This document shows, piece after piece, positions 44,838-52,603 of a DNA stretch of 64,000 nt. Source of the DNA: Hyphomonadaceae bacterium (GTDB lineage Bacteria > Pseudomonadota > Alphaproteobacteria > Caulobacterales > Hyphomonadaceae); the NCBI GenBank assembly GCA_030697555.1, contig JAUYPV010000029.1, positions 1-64,000 on the forward strand, written 5' to 3'. A program made the translations under genes and the position numbers. Below the pieces are notes generated by a model. The model was not told the DNA's origin, searched no databases, and worked only from the letters and a program-made list of their open reading frames with translations. How positions within the stretch are numbered: position 1 is the first letter of the stretch; each line of letters starts with the position of its first letter.

Positions 44838-45581
44838 CTACTTCTTCTTGTCGCCAGCGGGCTTGGCCGGGGCAGCGCCTTTGGCCGGAGCGGCGCCAGC
44901 AGCCGGAGCAGCGCCACCAGCAGCAGGAGCAGCACCTTCGGCGCCAGCAGCAGCAGCGGCATCGCCCTCGGCAGCGGCAGCGACGGGTTTCTCGTCGACA
45001 ACCTCGTCCTTGGCGCTACGGCCGGCAATCGTCGCAACCGTGAAGTCGCGGCCCAGAATGGTCGGGCGCGTGCCTTCGGGAAGCTTGATGGACGAAATCT
45101 TTAAGGCGTCGCCGATGTCCAGTTCGGACACGTCGGCCACCAGTTCCTCGGGGATCTGGTCAGCGGGGGCGAGCAGCCACACTTCGTGGCGCACGATGTT
45201 GAGGGCGCCGCCGCGTTTGATGCCGGGCGAGACTCCCTGGCCGGTGAAGCGGACGTGTACGGCCACGCGGATGATCTGGCCTTTTTCGACGCGATAGAGG
45301 TCGAGGTGGGTCGGCTCGTCGGTGACCGGGTGGAACTGGATGTCCTGTGCGAACACGAGCTGGCGCTCGCCTTTGTGTTCCAGTGTCACGGTGTGCGAGA
45401 TGAATTTGCCGGACTTGAGGGCCTGGGTGATGGTCTTCTTGTCGATCGAGATCGAGACCGGGGCCTTCTCTCCGCCGTAGAGGACGGCGGGCACCTTGCC
45501 GGCGCGGCGGGCTTCACGCGCGCCGCCGCGGCCAGTGCGCTCGCGCACGTCGACATTGAGTACGATTTCGGGCTTAGCCAT
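44838..45581 (-). CDS. rplY: Ribosomal protein L25 (Ctc-type)
   Basis: 247 residues. The N-terminal L25 domain (LNVDVRERTGRGGAREARR, VPAVLYGGE) binds 5S rRNA; a longer Ctc/TL5-type C-terminal domain follows (HLDLYRVEKGQIIRVAVHVRF, DVSELDIGDALKISSIKLPEGT). The last about 55 residues are an Ala/Gly/Pro-rich low-complexity tail ending in Lys-Lys-Lys. It is first in the rplY-pth-ychF operon. Confidence 0.95.
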   Translation of the reverse strand: MAKPEIVLNVDVRERTGRGGAREARRAGKVPAVLYGGEKAPVSISIDKKTITQALKSGKFISHTVTLEHKGERQLVFAQDIQFHPVTDEPTHLDLYRVEKGQIIRVAVHVRFTGQGVSPGIKRGGALNIVRHEVWLLAPADQIPEELVADVSELDIGDALKISSIKLPEGTRPTILGRDFTVATIAGRSAKDEVVDEKPVAAAAEGDAAAAAGAEGAAPAAGGAAPAAGAAPAKGAAPAKPAGDKKK

Positions 45582-45689
45582 TTTTCTCTCCGTTTCGTCC
45601 TGATGTCCGCCAGCTGACTGGCAACACCCTGACTACACAGGCAGCGACAATCGCCGCCTTCGGGAAGCGCGGCTTATAAGGGAAGGCCC

Positions 45690-45721
45690 CTGTCGCGGCA
45701 AGCCAGAGCCCGCCGCGACAG
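45690..45721. other. Perfect inverted repeat between amt and rplY
   Basis: Arms CTGTCGCGG (45690-45698) and CCGCGACAG (45713-45721) form a nine-base-pair stem with a 14-base loop. On the minus strand it follows the amt terminator and precedes the rplY promoter region. It may back up termination; no other role is visible. Confidence 0.4.
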
Positions 45722-45745
45722 AAAAGCCCATTAAATCCGGGCTTT
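45722..45745 (-). terminator. Intrinsic terminator of the ammonium transporter gene
   Basis: On the minus strand the arms AAAGCCC (45745-45739) and GGGCTTT (45729-45723) form a stem and are followed by a T-run. The 5' arm begins at the last base of the transporter stop codon. Since the arms start with A and end with T, it would also work in the other direction. Confidence 0.65.
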
Positions 45746-47046
45746 CAGCCCGTGTGATAGGCTCGTTCGCCGTGGGCGGACATGTCGAGGCCTTCGATCT
45801 CGGCCTCCTGCTTCACGCGGATCGACGTGAACAGGCCCATCACTTTTACGATCACAACGGTCATGCCGACCGACCAGGCCACAACGGCAAGCACACCCTG
45901 GATCTGCACCCAGGCCTGCTGGCCCATGCTGACTTCGCCGAGGCCTGGCGCCAGCGCCCCGACGGTTGCGAGGAAGGGGAGCATCAGAGTGCCCAGCACG
46001 CCGCCGACACCATGGACTGCGAAGACATCGAGACTGTCGTCGATCTTGAGGCGGTTACGGATCAGCGCAACGGCGTAGTAGCAGACGATCGCTGCAACCG
46101 CGCCGATGATGACGGCGCCCACGGGGCCGACTGAGCCAGCTGCAGGCGTGATCGTCGCGAGGCCCGCAACAAGGCCGGTAACCGTGCCGACGAGGCCTGG
46201 CCTGCCGAACTTGATCCATTCGATGGCCATCCAGACGATGGCGGCGGTGGAAGCCGACAGGTGGGTCACCAGCATGGCGTTGCCGGCGGAGGAGCCGGCT
46301 GACAGGGCCGAGCCGGCGTTGAAGCCGTACCAGCCGACCCAGAGCATGCCGGCGCCGATCATTACGAGAATTGGGCTGTGCGGCGGACGCATTTCGTTCG
46401 GGAAATGCTTCCGCTTGCCGACCAGCAGGGCGAAGACGATGGCGGAGGTTCCGGCCGTGGCGTGGACAACCAGCCCGCCGGCGAAGTCCCGCACCCCCTG
46501 CTCGAACAGCCAGCCGCCCGAACCCCAGACCCAGTGCGCGACCGGGGCATAGACCAGCAGCATCCAGAGAACCGAGAAGAGCAGGACGGAGAGGAAGGTC
46601 GTCCGCTCCGGATAGGCGCCCACAATCAGGGCGGGCGTGATGATCGCGAAGGTCATCTGGAACATGATGAAGACGGTTTCGGGCAGCGTCCCGACTTCGC
46701 TGTCAGCTTCCACCCCGTTGAGGAAGGCCTTGCCCAAGCCTCCCCAGAAGGCGTTCGCTTCGCCGCCGTCGCCGAAAGCGATCGAGTACCCGACGAAAAA
46801 CCAAGCCACCGACATCAGGCAGGCGATCACGACGCACTGGCTAAGTACCGAGAGGACGTTCTTCGACTGCACCAGCCCGCCATAGAACAGGGCCAGCGCC
46901 GGCAGGGTCATCATCAGGACGAGGGCGGTGGCGGTCAGAACCCACGCGGTGTCGCCGGAATTGGTGTCGGCGAAGGCAGCAGGGGCTGCGGCGAGCGCAA
47001 ACAGCAACGCGACAGCCACGCGGCGGCCGCAGTTCAGGATGGTCAT
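45745..47046 (-). CDS. amt: Ammonium transporter
   Basis: 433 residues from ATG 47046. A cleaved signal peptide (MTILNCGRRVAVALLFALAAAPAAFA) precedes 11 helices. Family marks include FYGGLVQSKNVLSVL, the Asp in VRDFAGGLVVHATAGTSA with the first pore His, and the second pore His in VHGVGGVLGTLMLPF. AmtB proteins conduct ammonium and are controlled by the PII protein GlnK. No glnK gene adjoins it here. An upstream in-frame start (47088) would put polar residues before the signal and is unlikely. Confidence 0.95.
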   Translation of the reverse strand: MTILNCGRRVAVALLFALAAAPAAFADTNSGDTAWVLTATALVLMMTLPALALFYGGLVQSKNVLSVLSQCVVIACLMSVAWFFVGYSIAFGDGGEANAFWGGLGKAFLNGVEADSEVGTLPETVFIMFQMTFAIITPALIVGAYPERTTFLSVLLFSVLWMLLVYAPVAHWVWGSGGWLFEQGVRDFAGGLVVHATAGTSAIVFALLVGKRKHFPNEMRPPHSPILVMIGAGMLWVGWYGFNAGSALSAGSSAGNAMLVTHLSASTAAIVWMAIEWIKFGRPGLVGTVTGLVAGLATITPAAGSVGPVGAVIIGAVAAIVCYYAVALIRNRLKIDDSLDVFAVHGVGGVLGTLMLPFLATVGALAPGLGEVSMGQQAWVQIQGVLAVVAWSVGMTVVIVKVMGLFTSIRVKQEAEIEGLDMSAHGERAYHTG

Positions 47047-47170
47047 GGGGTCCTCTCCAAGGCTCGCCGGCTTCGCGGCGTTGCCCAACGACTAGGCGGG
47101 CAGAAGAGGATTCGCTACGCCGAAGACCTGGGTAGCGTTCAAATATGCCTGAATAACGAGCGAGATAGTT

Positions 47171-47198
47171 GCGGGAGGCGTTGAGGGACGCCTCCCGC
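47171..47198 (-). terminator. Hairpin downstream of the UrcA gene
   Basis: Perfect ten-base-pair inverted repeat GCGGGAGGCG/CGCCTCCCGC (47171-47180 and 47189-47198) with an eight-base loop, 40 bases past the urcA-type stop. There is no T-run, so if it terminates it may need Rho. The stretch up to the amt start (47047-47170) holds no other motif I recognise. Confidence 0.45.
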
Positions 47199-47237
47199 GC
47201 AGTCACAGCCTGATGTTTCCGGGGTGCACCAGGAGGA

Positions 47238-47573
47238 TCAGCGCTGCGCCTGTTGCTGGCCGTCGCGCTCGAGGCGCGCGGTTTGTACCGCCTGCCGCAC
47301 CTCGGATGGGGAGGCGCCGAGGCTTTCTGTGACGGCGGCGGCGGTGCAGGTCTCGCGGCGGGCCTTCGTGCGTACTCCGGCGCAGAGCTTCGAGGCGGAT
47401 CTTTCGACCTGGATGAGCAGGGCGGCGCGATCCGCCGGCTGCGACAGGTCGAGATGGCTGAAACGGATGACGTAGCTGGGACCGACTTTCCAGGCCTGGG
47501 CGTGGACGGGCTGGGCAAGCGGCAGGCCGAGGCCGGCGACGCAGGCCATAATGACAGCATGTTTGGCGTTCAT
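47238..47573 (-). CDS. UrcA family protein
   Basis: 111 residues. A signal peptide (MNAKHAVIMACVAGLGLPLAQPVHA) precedes the UrcA domain with SYVIRFSHLDLSQPADRAALLIQVERSASKLC and a second Cys in ARRETCTAAAV, which likely form a disulfide. The family is common in Caulobacterales and Sphingomonadales and is named from Caulobacter urcA; its function is unknown. The gene is divergent from the winged-helix regulator 190 bases away. Confidence 0.88.
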   Translation of the reverse strand: MNAKHAVIMACVAGLGLPLAQPVHAQAWKVGPSYVIRFSHLDLSQPADRAALLIQVERSASKLCAGVRTKARRETCTAAAVTESLGASPSEVRQAVQTARLERDGQQQAQR

Positions 47574-47762
47574 GGGAGTGCTCCGTTGTCTGGCGGCGCA
47601 TCGGTGAGCGCCATGGATCGGAGCGTGGGGGTCTCACGAAAAATTCGTCAGGACCTGCGCCTGATAAAGAGCTGACTTTCTGCCGATGATGAATAAAAAC
47701 AGGGACATGGGCGCCGCCTGCCAAGCTTGCCGGGCCTGACGCCGAGGGCTTACGCCGTAGCT

Positions 47763-49349
47763 ATGAATCTCGCACGCGAAGCAGGTTTCCGACTCGGGGC
47801 AATGCAGGTCCGGCCGTCCACCCGGGAAATCGTGTTCGCCGGAGGCCGGGAAGCGCTGGAGCCGCGCGTGATGGCGGTGCTCGTCCGGCTCGCCAAGTCG
47901 AACGGCGAGGTGGTGACCCGGGAGGACCTGACAGAAGCCTGCTGGGACGGTCGCGTCGTGAGCGATGACGCCATCAACCGGGTGATCTCCCGTATCCGCC
48001 GGGTCTCGGAACTGACCCAGGAAAAGGACTTCATCCTCGAGACCATCACAAAGGTCGGCTACCGCCTGGTCGCCCGGGGCGGCGTGCCAATCGAGGCTGC
48101 CACCGGGCAAGCTGCTCGGTCGCCCCAGGTCGCCTTGGTTCGGGAGCGGCGGTTGCTGATTCCCGTAGCGGTGCTGGCTGCGCTGGTGATCGCGGTTGCC
48201 ACCGGAGCGTGGTGGCTGGCCGGACGCGAGCCAGAGTGGAAAGCCGATCCCAACGCCTCGCTGACGGTCGCGGTGTTGCCGTTCGACAACCTCGGCCGTG
48301 GCGAGGGCGACGATATTCTCGCGCTCGGCATGTCGCGCGAGATTCGCAACACGCTGTCGCGTGTGCGTGGGCTCAAGGTGGTGTCCGACAGCTCGTCGTT
48401 CGCCGCGGATGTGCAGAATCTCGGCGCCCAGGATATCCGGAAAAATCTCTGGGCCGACCTGCTGGTGGACGGCAGCCTCACCCGAACGGAGGGGTCGATT
48501 AAGCTCAGCGCCGAGCTGGTGGATGCAATCAGCGGCAACAATCTCTGGACAGGCTCTCAGGAGGGACAGGCGACGGACCTCAATCGCCTGCAGCAGCTCA
48601 TGTCTTCGGCAATCTTCGAGCAGATCGTCGCGCGGGTTGGACCCAGCCGGGTGCAGCAGCTGGCGCCGCCCAGGCCGGAGGACCCACGCGTCTACCGGCT
48701 GACGATGGAGTCTTCCGAACTTCTGCTCCAAGCGCACGATTTCAATCGACACGGCGAGAAGGAAGCCTCGCTGGACGCGAGCGACAGGGCCTACGCGCTG
48801 GCGCAACAGGCGCTCGCGACGGACCCGAAGTCGTCGACGGCGCTGGCGCTGGTCGGGTCGATGATCGAGGTTGCTGCAACGCACGAACTCGCCAGCAAAA
48901 ACATGGCGCCAACCGACAGGTTCAGCCTCGCCGCCGAATACATGCGCCGGGCGCTGGCCGTCGATCCGGATAATGCACTGGCGTTGCAGAAGCTGGCGGA
49001 ACACTACCGGCGCAACGAGTGGCGCTGGGCGGACTCGCGCGGGCTGTTCGTGCGAGCGCTGGCGCTCAACCCCAACGACACGTTCACGCGCGTCTTCTAC
49101 TCCTTCTATCTCTCTGGCGCCGGCCGCTGCATCGAGGCGCTGGAGCATGCGCAGCTCGCGGAGGATCTCGACCCTGTAAACTTCAAGACTGACCTCACCG
49201 TCCCGCGCATGCTGAACTGCACCGGGCAGCTAGAGGAAGCGGATCGACGCTATCGCCAGGTGCTCGACAAGGATCCCTCCAATGTCTTCATGCTGTCGGA
49301 GATTTACCTGCGCTTCCTGGCGCGGCGCGGCGCGATGCTGATGGGCTGA
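47763..49349 (+). CDS. Winged-helix transmembrane regulator with TPR domain (frameshifted at 3' end)
   Basis: 528 residues from ATG 47763 (an in-frame TTG at 47727 adds 12). An OmpR/CadC-type winged helix (about 8-105; REDLTEACWDGRVVSDDAINRVISRIRR), a membrane helix (about 134-152), a periplasmic TolB-N-like domain (VAVLPFDNLGRGEGDDILALGM ... DLLVDGSLTRTEGS), and TPR repeats (LALVGSMIEVAATHELA, RALAVDPDNALALQKLAEHY). The reading frame stops at 49349 while homology seems to continue in other frames to 49871. It likely senses an envelope state and regulates transcription. Confidence 0.8.
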   Translation: MNLAREAGFRLGAMQVRPSTREIVFAGGREALEPRVMAVLVRLAKSNGEVVTREDLTEACWDGRVVSDDAINRVISRIRRVSELTQEKDFILETITKVGYRLVARGGVPIEAATGQAARSPQVALVRERRLLIPVAVLAALVIAVATGAWWLAGREPEWKADPNASLTVAVLPFDNLGRGEGDDILALGMSREIRNTLSRVRGLKVVSDSSSFAADVQNLGAQDIRKNLWADLLVDGSLTRTEGSIKLSAELVDAISGNNLWTGSQEGQATDLNRLQQLMSSAIFEQIVARVGPSRVQQLAPPRPEDPRVYRLTMESSELLLQAHDFNRHGEKEASLDASDRAYALAQQALATDPKSSTALALVGSMIEVAATHELASKNMAPTDRFSLAAEYMRRALAVDPDNALALQKLAEHYRRNEWRWADSRGLFVRALALNPNDTFTRVFYSFYLSGAGRCIEALEHAQLAEDLDPVNFKTDLTVPRMLNCTGQLEEADRRYRQVLDKDPSNVFMLSEIYLRFLARRGAMLMG

Positions 49350-49871
49350 GGGCGCTTGCCAGCCATGTGCGCGACGACCTGTGGCGCGGAGCACCGCCTG
49401 CGCCGGTGGGGGCGGTGCTGGAGCGGGTGATGCTGGCGAGCGAAGCGCTCGAAGGACGGCCAGAGGCGTATCGGGCGCGGTTGTCACGCGAAGTGGACGC
49501 CTTCGACCGGGGGCGCCTTCGACAATCCGGTAACGCAGGGACGTAGGGTGTCGGATGTGCAGTGGACCTACGCGGTGGAGTTTGCGTTCGCGGGCGACAC
49601 GTCGCGAGCGATCACCCTTTTGCAGGCGGCGGTGAACGAGGGCTCGCTCTACATACCGGAGACCATGCCTTACGGCTCGACCGAGTTCACGCCGGAAATG
49701 CGCGCCGACCCGCGCTATCAGGCGATCTGGCGGAATGACCCGCGCCTGGTCGAACTGATGAAGCTGCGGCTTGAGGCGCTGGAGGCCGGGCAGATGGATG
49801 GCGTTCTGCCGGATGGTCGGCGATCGACGCCGAGGCCGGAAATCCTCAAGCCTGTTGACAGCCGTAGCTGA
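49350..49871 (+). pseudogene. C-terminal part of the regulator in two other frames
   Basis: Past the stop at 49349 a second frame reads helical text (LRALASHVRDDLWRG ... RLSREVDAFDRG) to about 49515, and a third frame continues as AFDNPVTQGRRVSDVQWTYAVEFAFAGD and ends at 49871 (ILKPVDSRS). Both look like the missing end of the TPR regulator, so two frame breaks fall within about 170 bases. The second is beside a five-G run at 49509-49513, which could be a sequencing error. If real, the gene is truncated. Confidence 0.6.
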
Positions 49872-49890
49872 TACGCTACAAATGTAGCGT
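49855..49890 (+). promoter_or_regulatory. BlaI-type operator overlapping a promoter
   Basis: TTGACA (49855-49860) is a perfect -35 box and TACAAA (49877-49882) a -10-like element at 16 bases. Across the -10 lies a perfect palindrome ACGCTACA-AA-TGTAGCGT (49873-49890) holding TACA-N2-TGTA, the core recognised by BlaI/MecI/CopY repressors. The blaI-type gene starts 26 bases on. Binding would block RNA polymerase, so autoregulation is the plain reading. Confidence 0.8.
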
Positions 49891-49915
49891 CACTTAGGTT
49901 TCAGCCGAGGACGCC

Positions 49916-50293
49916 ATGTCAGCCACCGCGAACAAGACCGAGTTGTCGGTGCTCAAGCAGCTCTGGCCCGATGGGCGGAAGAGCGCCCGTGAAATCCACG
50001 ATGCGGTGAGCGGGGAGACCGGCTGGAGCTATTCCACCACCCGCACGGTCGTGACGCGGATGGAGGAGAAGGGGCTGCTGAAGCGCTCCGAAGTCCACGG
50101 CGTCGCGGTTTATTCGCCGGCGCTGACGCGGGTGCAGGTTCTCGGCGCGATGGCCAAGGAACTCACGCGACAGGTGTTCGACATCAAGGGCGCGCTGCCG
50201 GCGTCGATGTTCGCCGACAGCCCGCATCTCACCAAGGACGAACTCGCCGAACTCGACACCATCCTCAATGCTGACGAAGGGGACGAGGTATGA
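49916..50293 (+). CDS. blaI: BlaI/MecI/CopY family repressor
   Basis: 125 residues with the penicillinase-repressor winged helix: LSVLKQLWPDGRKSAREIHDAVS and WSYSTTRTVVTRMEEKGLLKRS, then a short dimerisation end. Classical BlaI is cut after a membrane protease senses beta-lactam; others respond to copper or cell-wall stress. The operator described at 49873-49890 lies upstream and the stop overlaps the M56 sensor gene (ATGA), a repressor-sensor pair. No beta-lactamase lies next to it. Confidence 0.92.
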   Translation: MSATANKTELSVLKQLWPDGRKSAREIHDAVSGETGWSYSTTRTVVTRMEEKGLLKRSEVHGVAVYSPALTRVQVLGAMAKELTRQVFDIKGALPASMFADSPHLTKDELAELDTILNADEGDEV

Positions 50294-51984
50294 TCTCTCT
50301 CGCATGGCTTGTCGTATCGTCGCTGGTCTGGGGCGCTGCTTTGTTTGCAGTGGGTTGGTTGCTGCAGAGGAGCAGCGATCTTTCCGGGCGGGCGCGGCAA
50401 TGGATCTGGCGTGGCTGCGCCTTCTTGCTGGTTGCGCCGTGGATCGCCGCGCCGCTGGTTTCCGGGTTCGGGCTTGGAATGGCGCCACGGATCGCGCCGG
50501 TGATCGGGGCGGTCGCTTCGTTTGAGGCGACCTCTATCGATGTCGCGCCTGTATTCCTGCCGGTCAGCGATGCGGCCGCCGTGACGCCTGCGCCGTCGCA
50601 GGCTTTTGCGCTGCCCGATATCGACTGGGAGGGAACGCTTCTCGCCCTTCTGATAGTGGGATGGCTGGTGCGCTTTGTCATGGCGCAGTTCGCGGCGCGC
50701 CGGCTTGGCGGCGTGGTCGCCAATTCGCGGCCGGTTGAAGCTGGTGTCGCGATGGATGCGCTGGACGCTTGGTCGGCGCGGCTTGGGCTGAAGAGGAAGC
50801 CGGATCTGCGCTTGATCGCGGCGAACGTGTCGCCGTTTTCGTATGGCGTCGTGCGGCCGGTGATTTGCCTGCCCGAGGGACTGGACGAAAAGCTTGGCCG
50901 CGAGCCGTTGCAGCTCGTCGTGGCGCATGAGTGCCTGCACGTGGCGCGCGGCGATGGTTGGCTTCGGCCGATCGAGCGAATGGTTGCCGACATCTTCTGG
51001 TTCAACCCCTTTGCCTGGGCTGTGCGCCGCGAACTCGACATGGCGCGCGAACTTGCGTGCGATGAAGGCGTGGTCGAGTTATCGTCGGCGCGCCACGCGT
51101 ATGCGCGTACGCTGCGCGATGTCGCCGGGCTGTCTGCGGGGCTTTCGCCCTCGGCGCCGGCGGCTTCGATGTCGCTGGCTGGCGGCGGGAGAGTTGTGAT
51201 GCTGCGCGTGAAGCGCACGCTGGCGCTGGCCAAACGCAAGCCCGCGCGCGCGGCGCTTGTCGCGGCTGCGGTGCTGGGACTGGTCGGCGCGCCGATCGCT
51301 GTCGGGCAGGTTGTGCTGACAACACCGCGCCCGCCGGCCGCTCCCGAAGCGCCCGAGGCCCCTGAAGTTCTTGCGCCGGCTGAGCCCGTTGAAGTCGCAG
51401 AGGCGCCGCAGGCGCCGGAAGCACCGCCTGCTCCCGTTGCGCCGGTGGATGAGCCAGCGTCCGTCGCTGAGCCGAGCCCCGCTGCGGAAGCGACGCCTGA
51501 GCCGCGCGTCGCGCCCTTGCCGCCGACGCCCCAGGCTGCGCCGAGTGTCGGAGTTGCGCCGACGCCACCGTCTACGCCTCGGGCAATGCCAGCGCCGCAG
51601 CAGGCGCCTGCGCCGCCGGAGGCGCGGTCGATCGAGCAGGCGGACAGAAAGACCGAGCTGGTCGCGCTTGGCGGCAAGAGCGTAGACAGAATTCAGCTGC
51701 GCTATGACTTCGATGGCGAATGGCTGATCGACACCCAGAACATTCTGTATCGCGACGACGCTCGCGACTATTATCTGGTGACGCTGAAGGAGGCGTGTGA
51801 ACAGCTCGAGATCCGCAGCCTGCGCTTCAGATTCTACCCTTCGTGGTCGTGGCAATTGCGTGCGGACCGCACCTATGACGTGCGCCCGGAGGCCGGGGCG
51901 CACTGCGACGTCGCCAAGATCGAGCAGGTCGATCGCGCCAGAGCGGACGCGCTGCGCGCGGCGTCGCTGCGACGCATATGGTGA
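50290..51984 (+). CDS. M56 family (BlaR1-like) membrane metallopeptidase
   Basis: 564 residues. N-terminal helices, then the zinc site HECLH (213-217; VVAHECLHVARGD) and the downstream RELDMARELACDEGVVEL segment with the third ligand. After the last helix (about 315-345) comes a long Pro/Ala/Glu-rich region (about 350-455; EAPEAPEVLAPAEPVEV) and a C-terminal domain of about 100 residues that is not the penicillin-binding domain of true BlaR1. The signal sensed is therefore unknown. It probably releases the BlaI-type repressor. Confidence 0.88.
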   Translation: MISLAWLVVSSLVWGAALFAVGWLLQRSSDLSGRARQWIWRGCAFLLVAPWIAAPLVSGFGLGMAPRIAPVIGAVASFEATSIDVAPVFLPVSDAAAVTPAPSQAFALPDIDWEGTLLALLIVGWLVRFVMAQFAARRLGGVVANSRPVEAGVAMDALDAWSARLGLKRKPDLRLIAANVSPFSYGVVRPVICLPEGLDEKLGREPLQLVVAHECLHVARGDGWLRPIERMVADIFWFNPFAWAVRRELDMARELACDEGVVELSSARHAYARTLRDVAGLSAGLSPSAPAASMSLAGGGRVVMLRVKRTLALAKRKPARAALVAAAVLGLVGAPIAVGQVVLTTPRPPAAPEAPEAPEVLAPAEPVEVAEAPQAPEAPPAPVAPVDEPASVAEPSPAAEATPEPRVAPLPPTPQAAPSVGVAPTPPSTPRAMPAPQQAPAPPEARSIEQADRKTELVALGGKSVDRIQLRYDFDGEWLIDTQNILYRDDARDYYLVTLKEACEQLEIRSLRFRFYPSWSWQLRADRTYDVRPEAGAHCDVAKIEQVDRARADALRAASLRRIW

Positions 51985-51997
51985 TTGCGCCGATGCC

Positions 51998-52096
51998 GGC
52001 CGACTGGGGCCGCGTGTGCATCTTGAGGTCAGGAAGGACGGCAAGCCGGCCGGCCCAGAGTGGGTCGAGAGTTTGATGCTGTCCGAACTGCGGTGA
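51998..52096 (+). pseudogene. Possible remnant of an M23 peptidase C-terminus
   Basis: In a frame different from the M56 gene, the 32 codons before the stop at 52096 read GRLGPRVHLEVRKDGKPAGP followed by WVESLMLSELR. This resembles the end of the M23 (LytM) fold, Gly-Pro-x-x-His-x-Glu-Val-Arg-x-Asn-Gly-x-x-Val-Asp-Pro. Combined M23/M56 proteins are known in this group of bacteria, so it may mark a lost domain. The match is short and could be chance. Confidence 0.3.
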
Positions 52097-52522
52097 CTAT
52101 ACAGCGCGCCAGGGTTGCGTCGGCGAGACGGTGGCGCATGAGGGCGTGCCGTCCTTGCCGGTTCCATTGAGAGTGGCTTCCAGCACCTTGCCCTTCACGG
52201 CCTTGTCGAGTAGCGCCTGCGTGATCTGGTGGATGTCGATCTTCATGCGGCGGCTCCAGCAGGAGCCCTTCTGACCGGCCTGTTCGCCGATGGCGATGTA
52301 GACGAAGCGGCGTTCGGGGCCTTCGCTGCGCACATGTTCACCGTAGAATTTCGGGCCGGGGCCGATGCGGATCGCGAAGTCGAAGGTCAGCGGCTTGCCG
52401 TCCTTCGAGGTTTTGGTGTCGACTGGATGGCTGTTCTTGTCCTGCAGGCCGTGCGCGACGCCGGGGACCGGATTGTCGATCACCAGCCGCATCCGGATTT
52501 CTGTCTGGTCCTTGCCTGTCAT
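52097..52522 (-). CDS. DUF5990 family protein
   Basis: 141 residues with the DUF5990 layout: MRLVIDNPVPGVAHGLQDKN, LTFDFAIRIGPGPKFYGEHV, ERRFVYIAIGEQAGQKGSCWSRRMKI and the end KDGTPSCATVSPTQPW. The family occurs as a short stand-alone protein of unknown role. The gene meets the M56 remnant end to end and is divergent from the MBL hydrolase (81 bases). Confidence 0.83.
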   Translation of the reverse strand: MTGKDQTEIRMRLVIDNPVPGVAHGLQDKNSHPVDTKTSKDGKPLTFDFAIRIGPGPKFYGEHVRSEGPERRFVYIAIGEQAGQKGSCWSRRMKIDIHQITQALLDKAVKGKVLEATLNGTGKDGTPSCATVSPTQPWRAV

Positions 52523-52603
52523 GCGGAAATACTAGTTCACTGAACCCTCACTCGCAATTCGCGCCGCGTTGGCGTTCAATCGGCGGGAGACGGGAGGATC
52601 GCG

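Noticed and set aside
47634-49148. 504-codon minus-strand frame opposite the winged-helix regulator
   Set aside because: The plus strand carries clear winged-helix and TPR text; the minus frame is Arg/His/Gln-rich shadow sequence.
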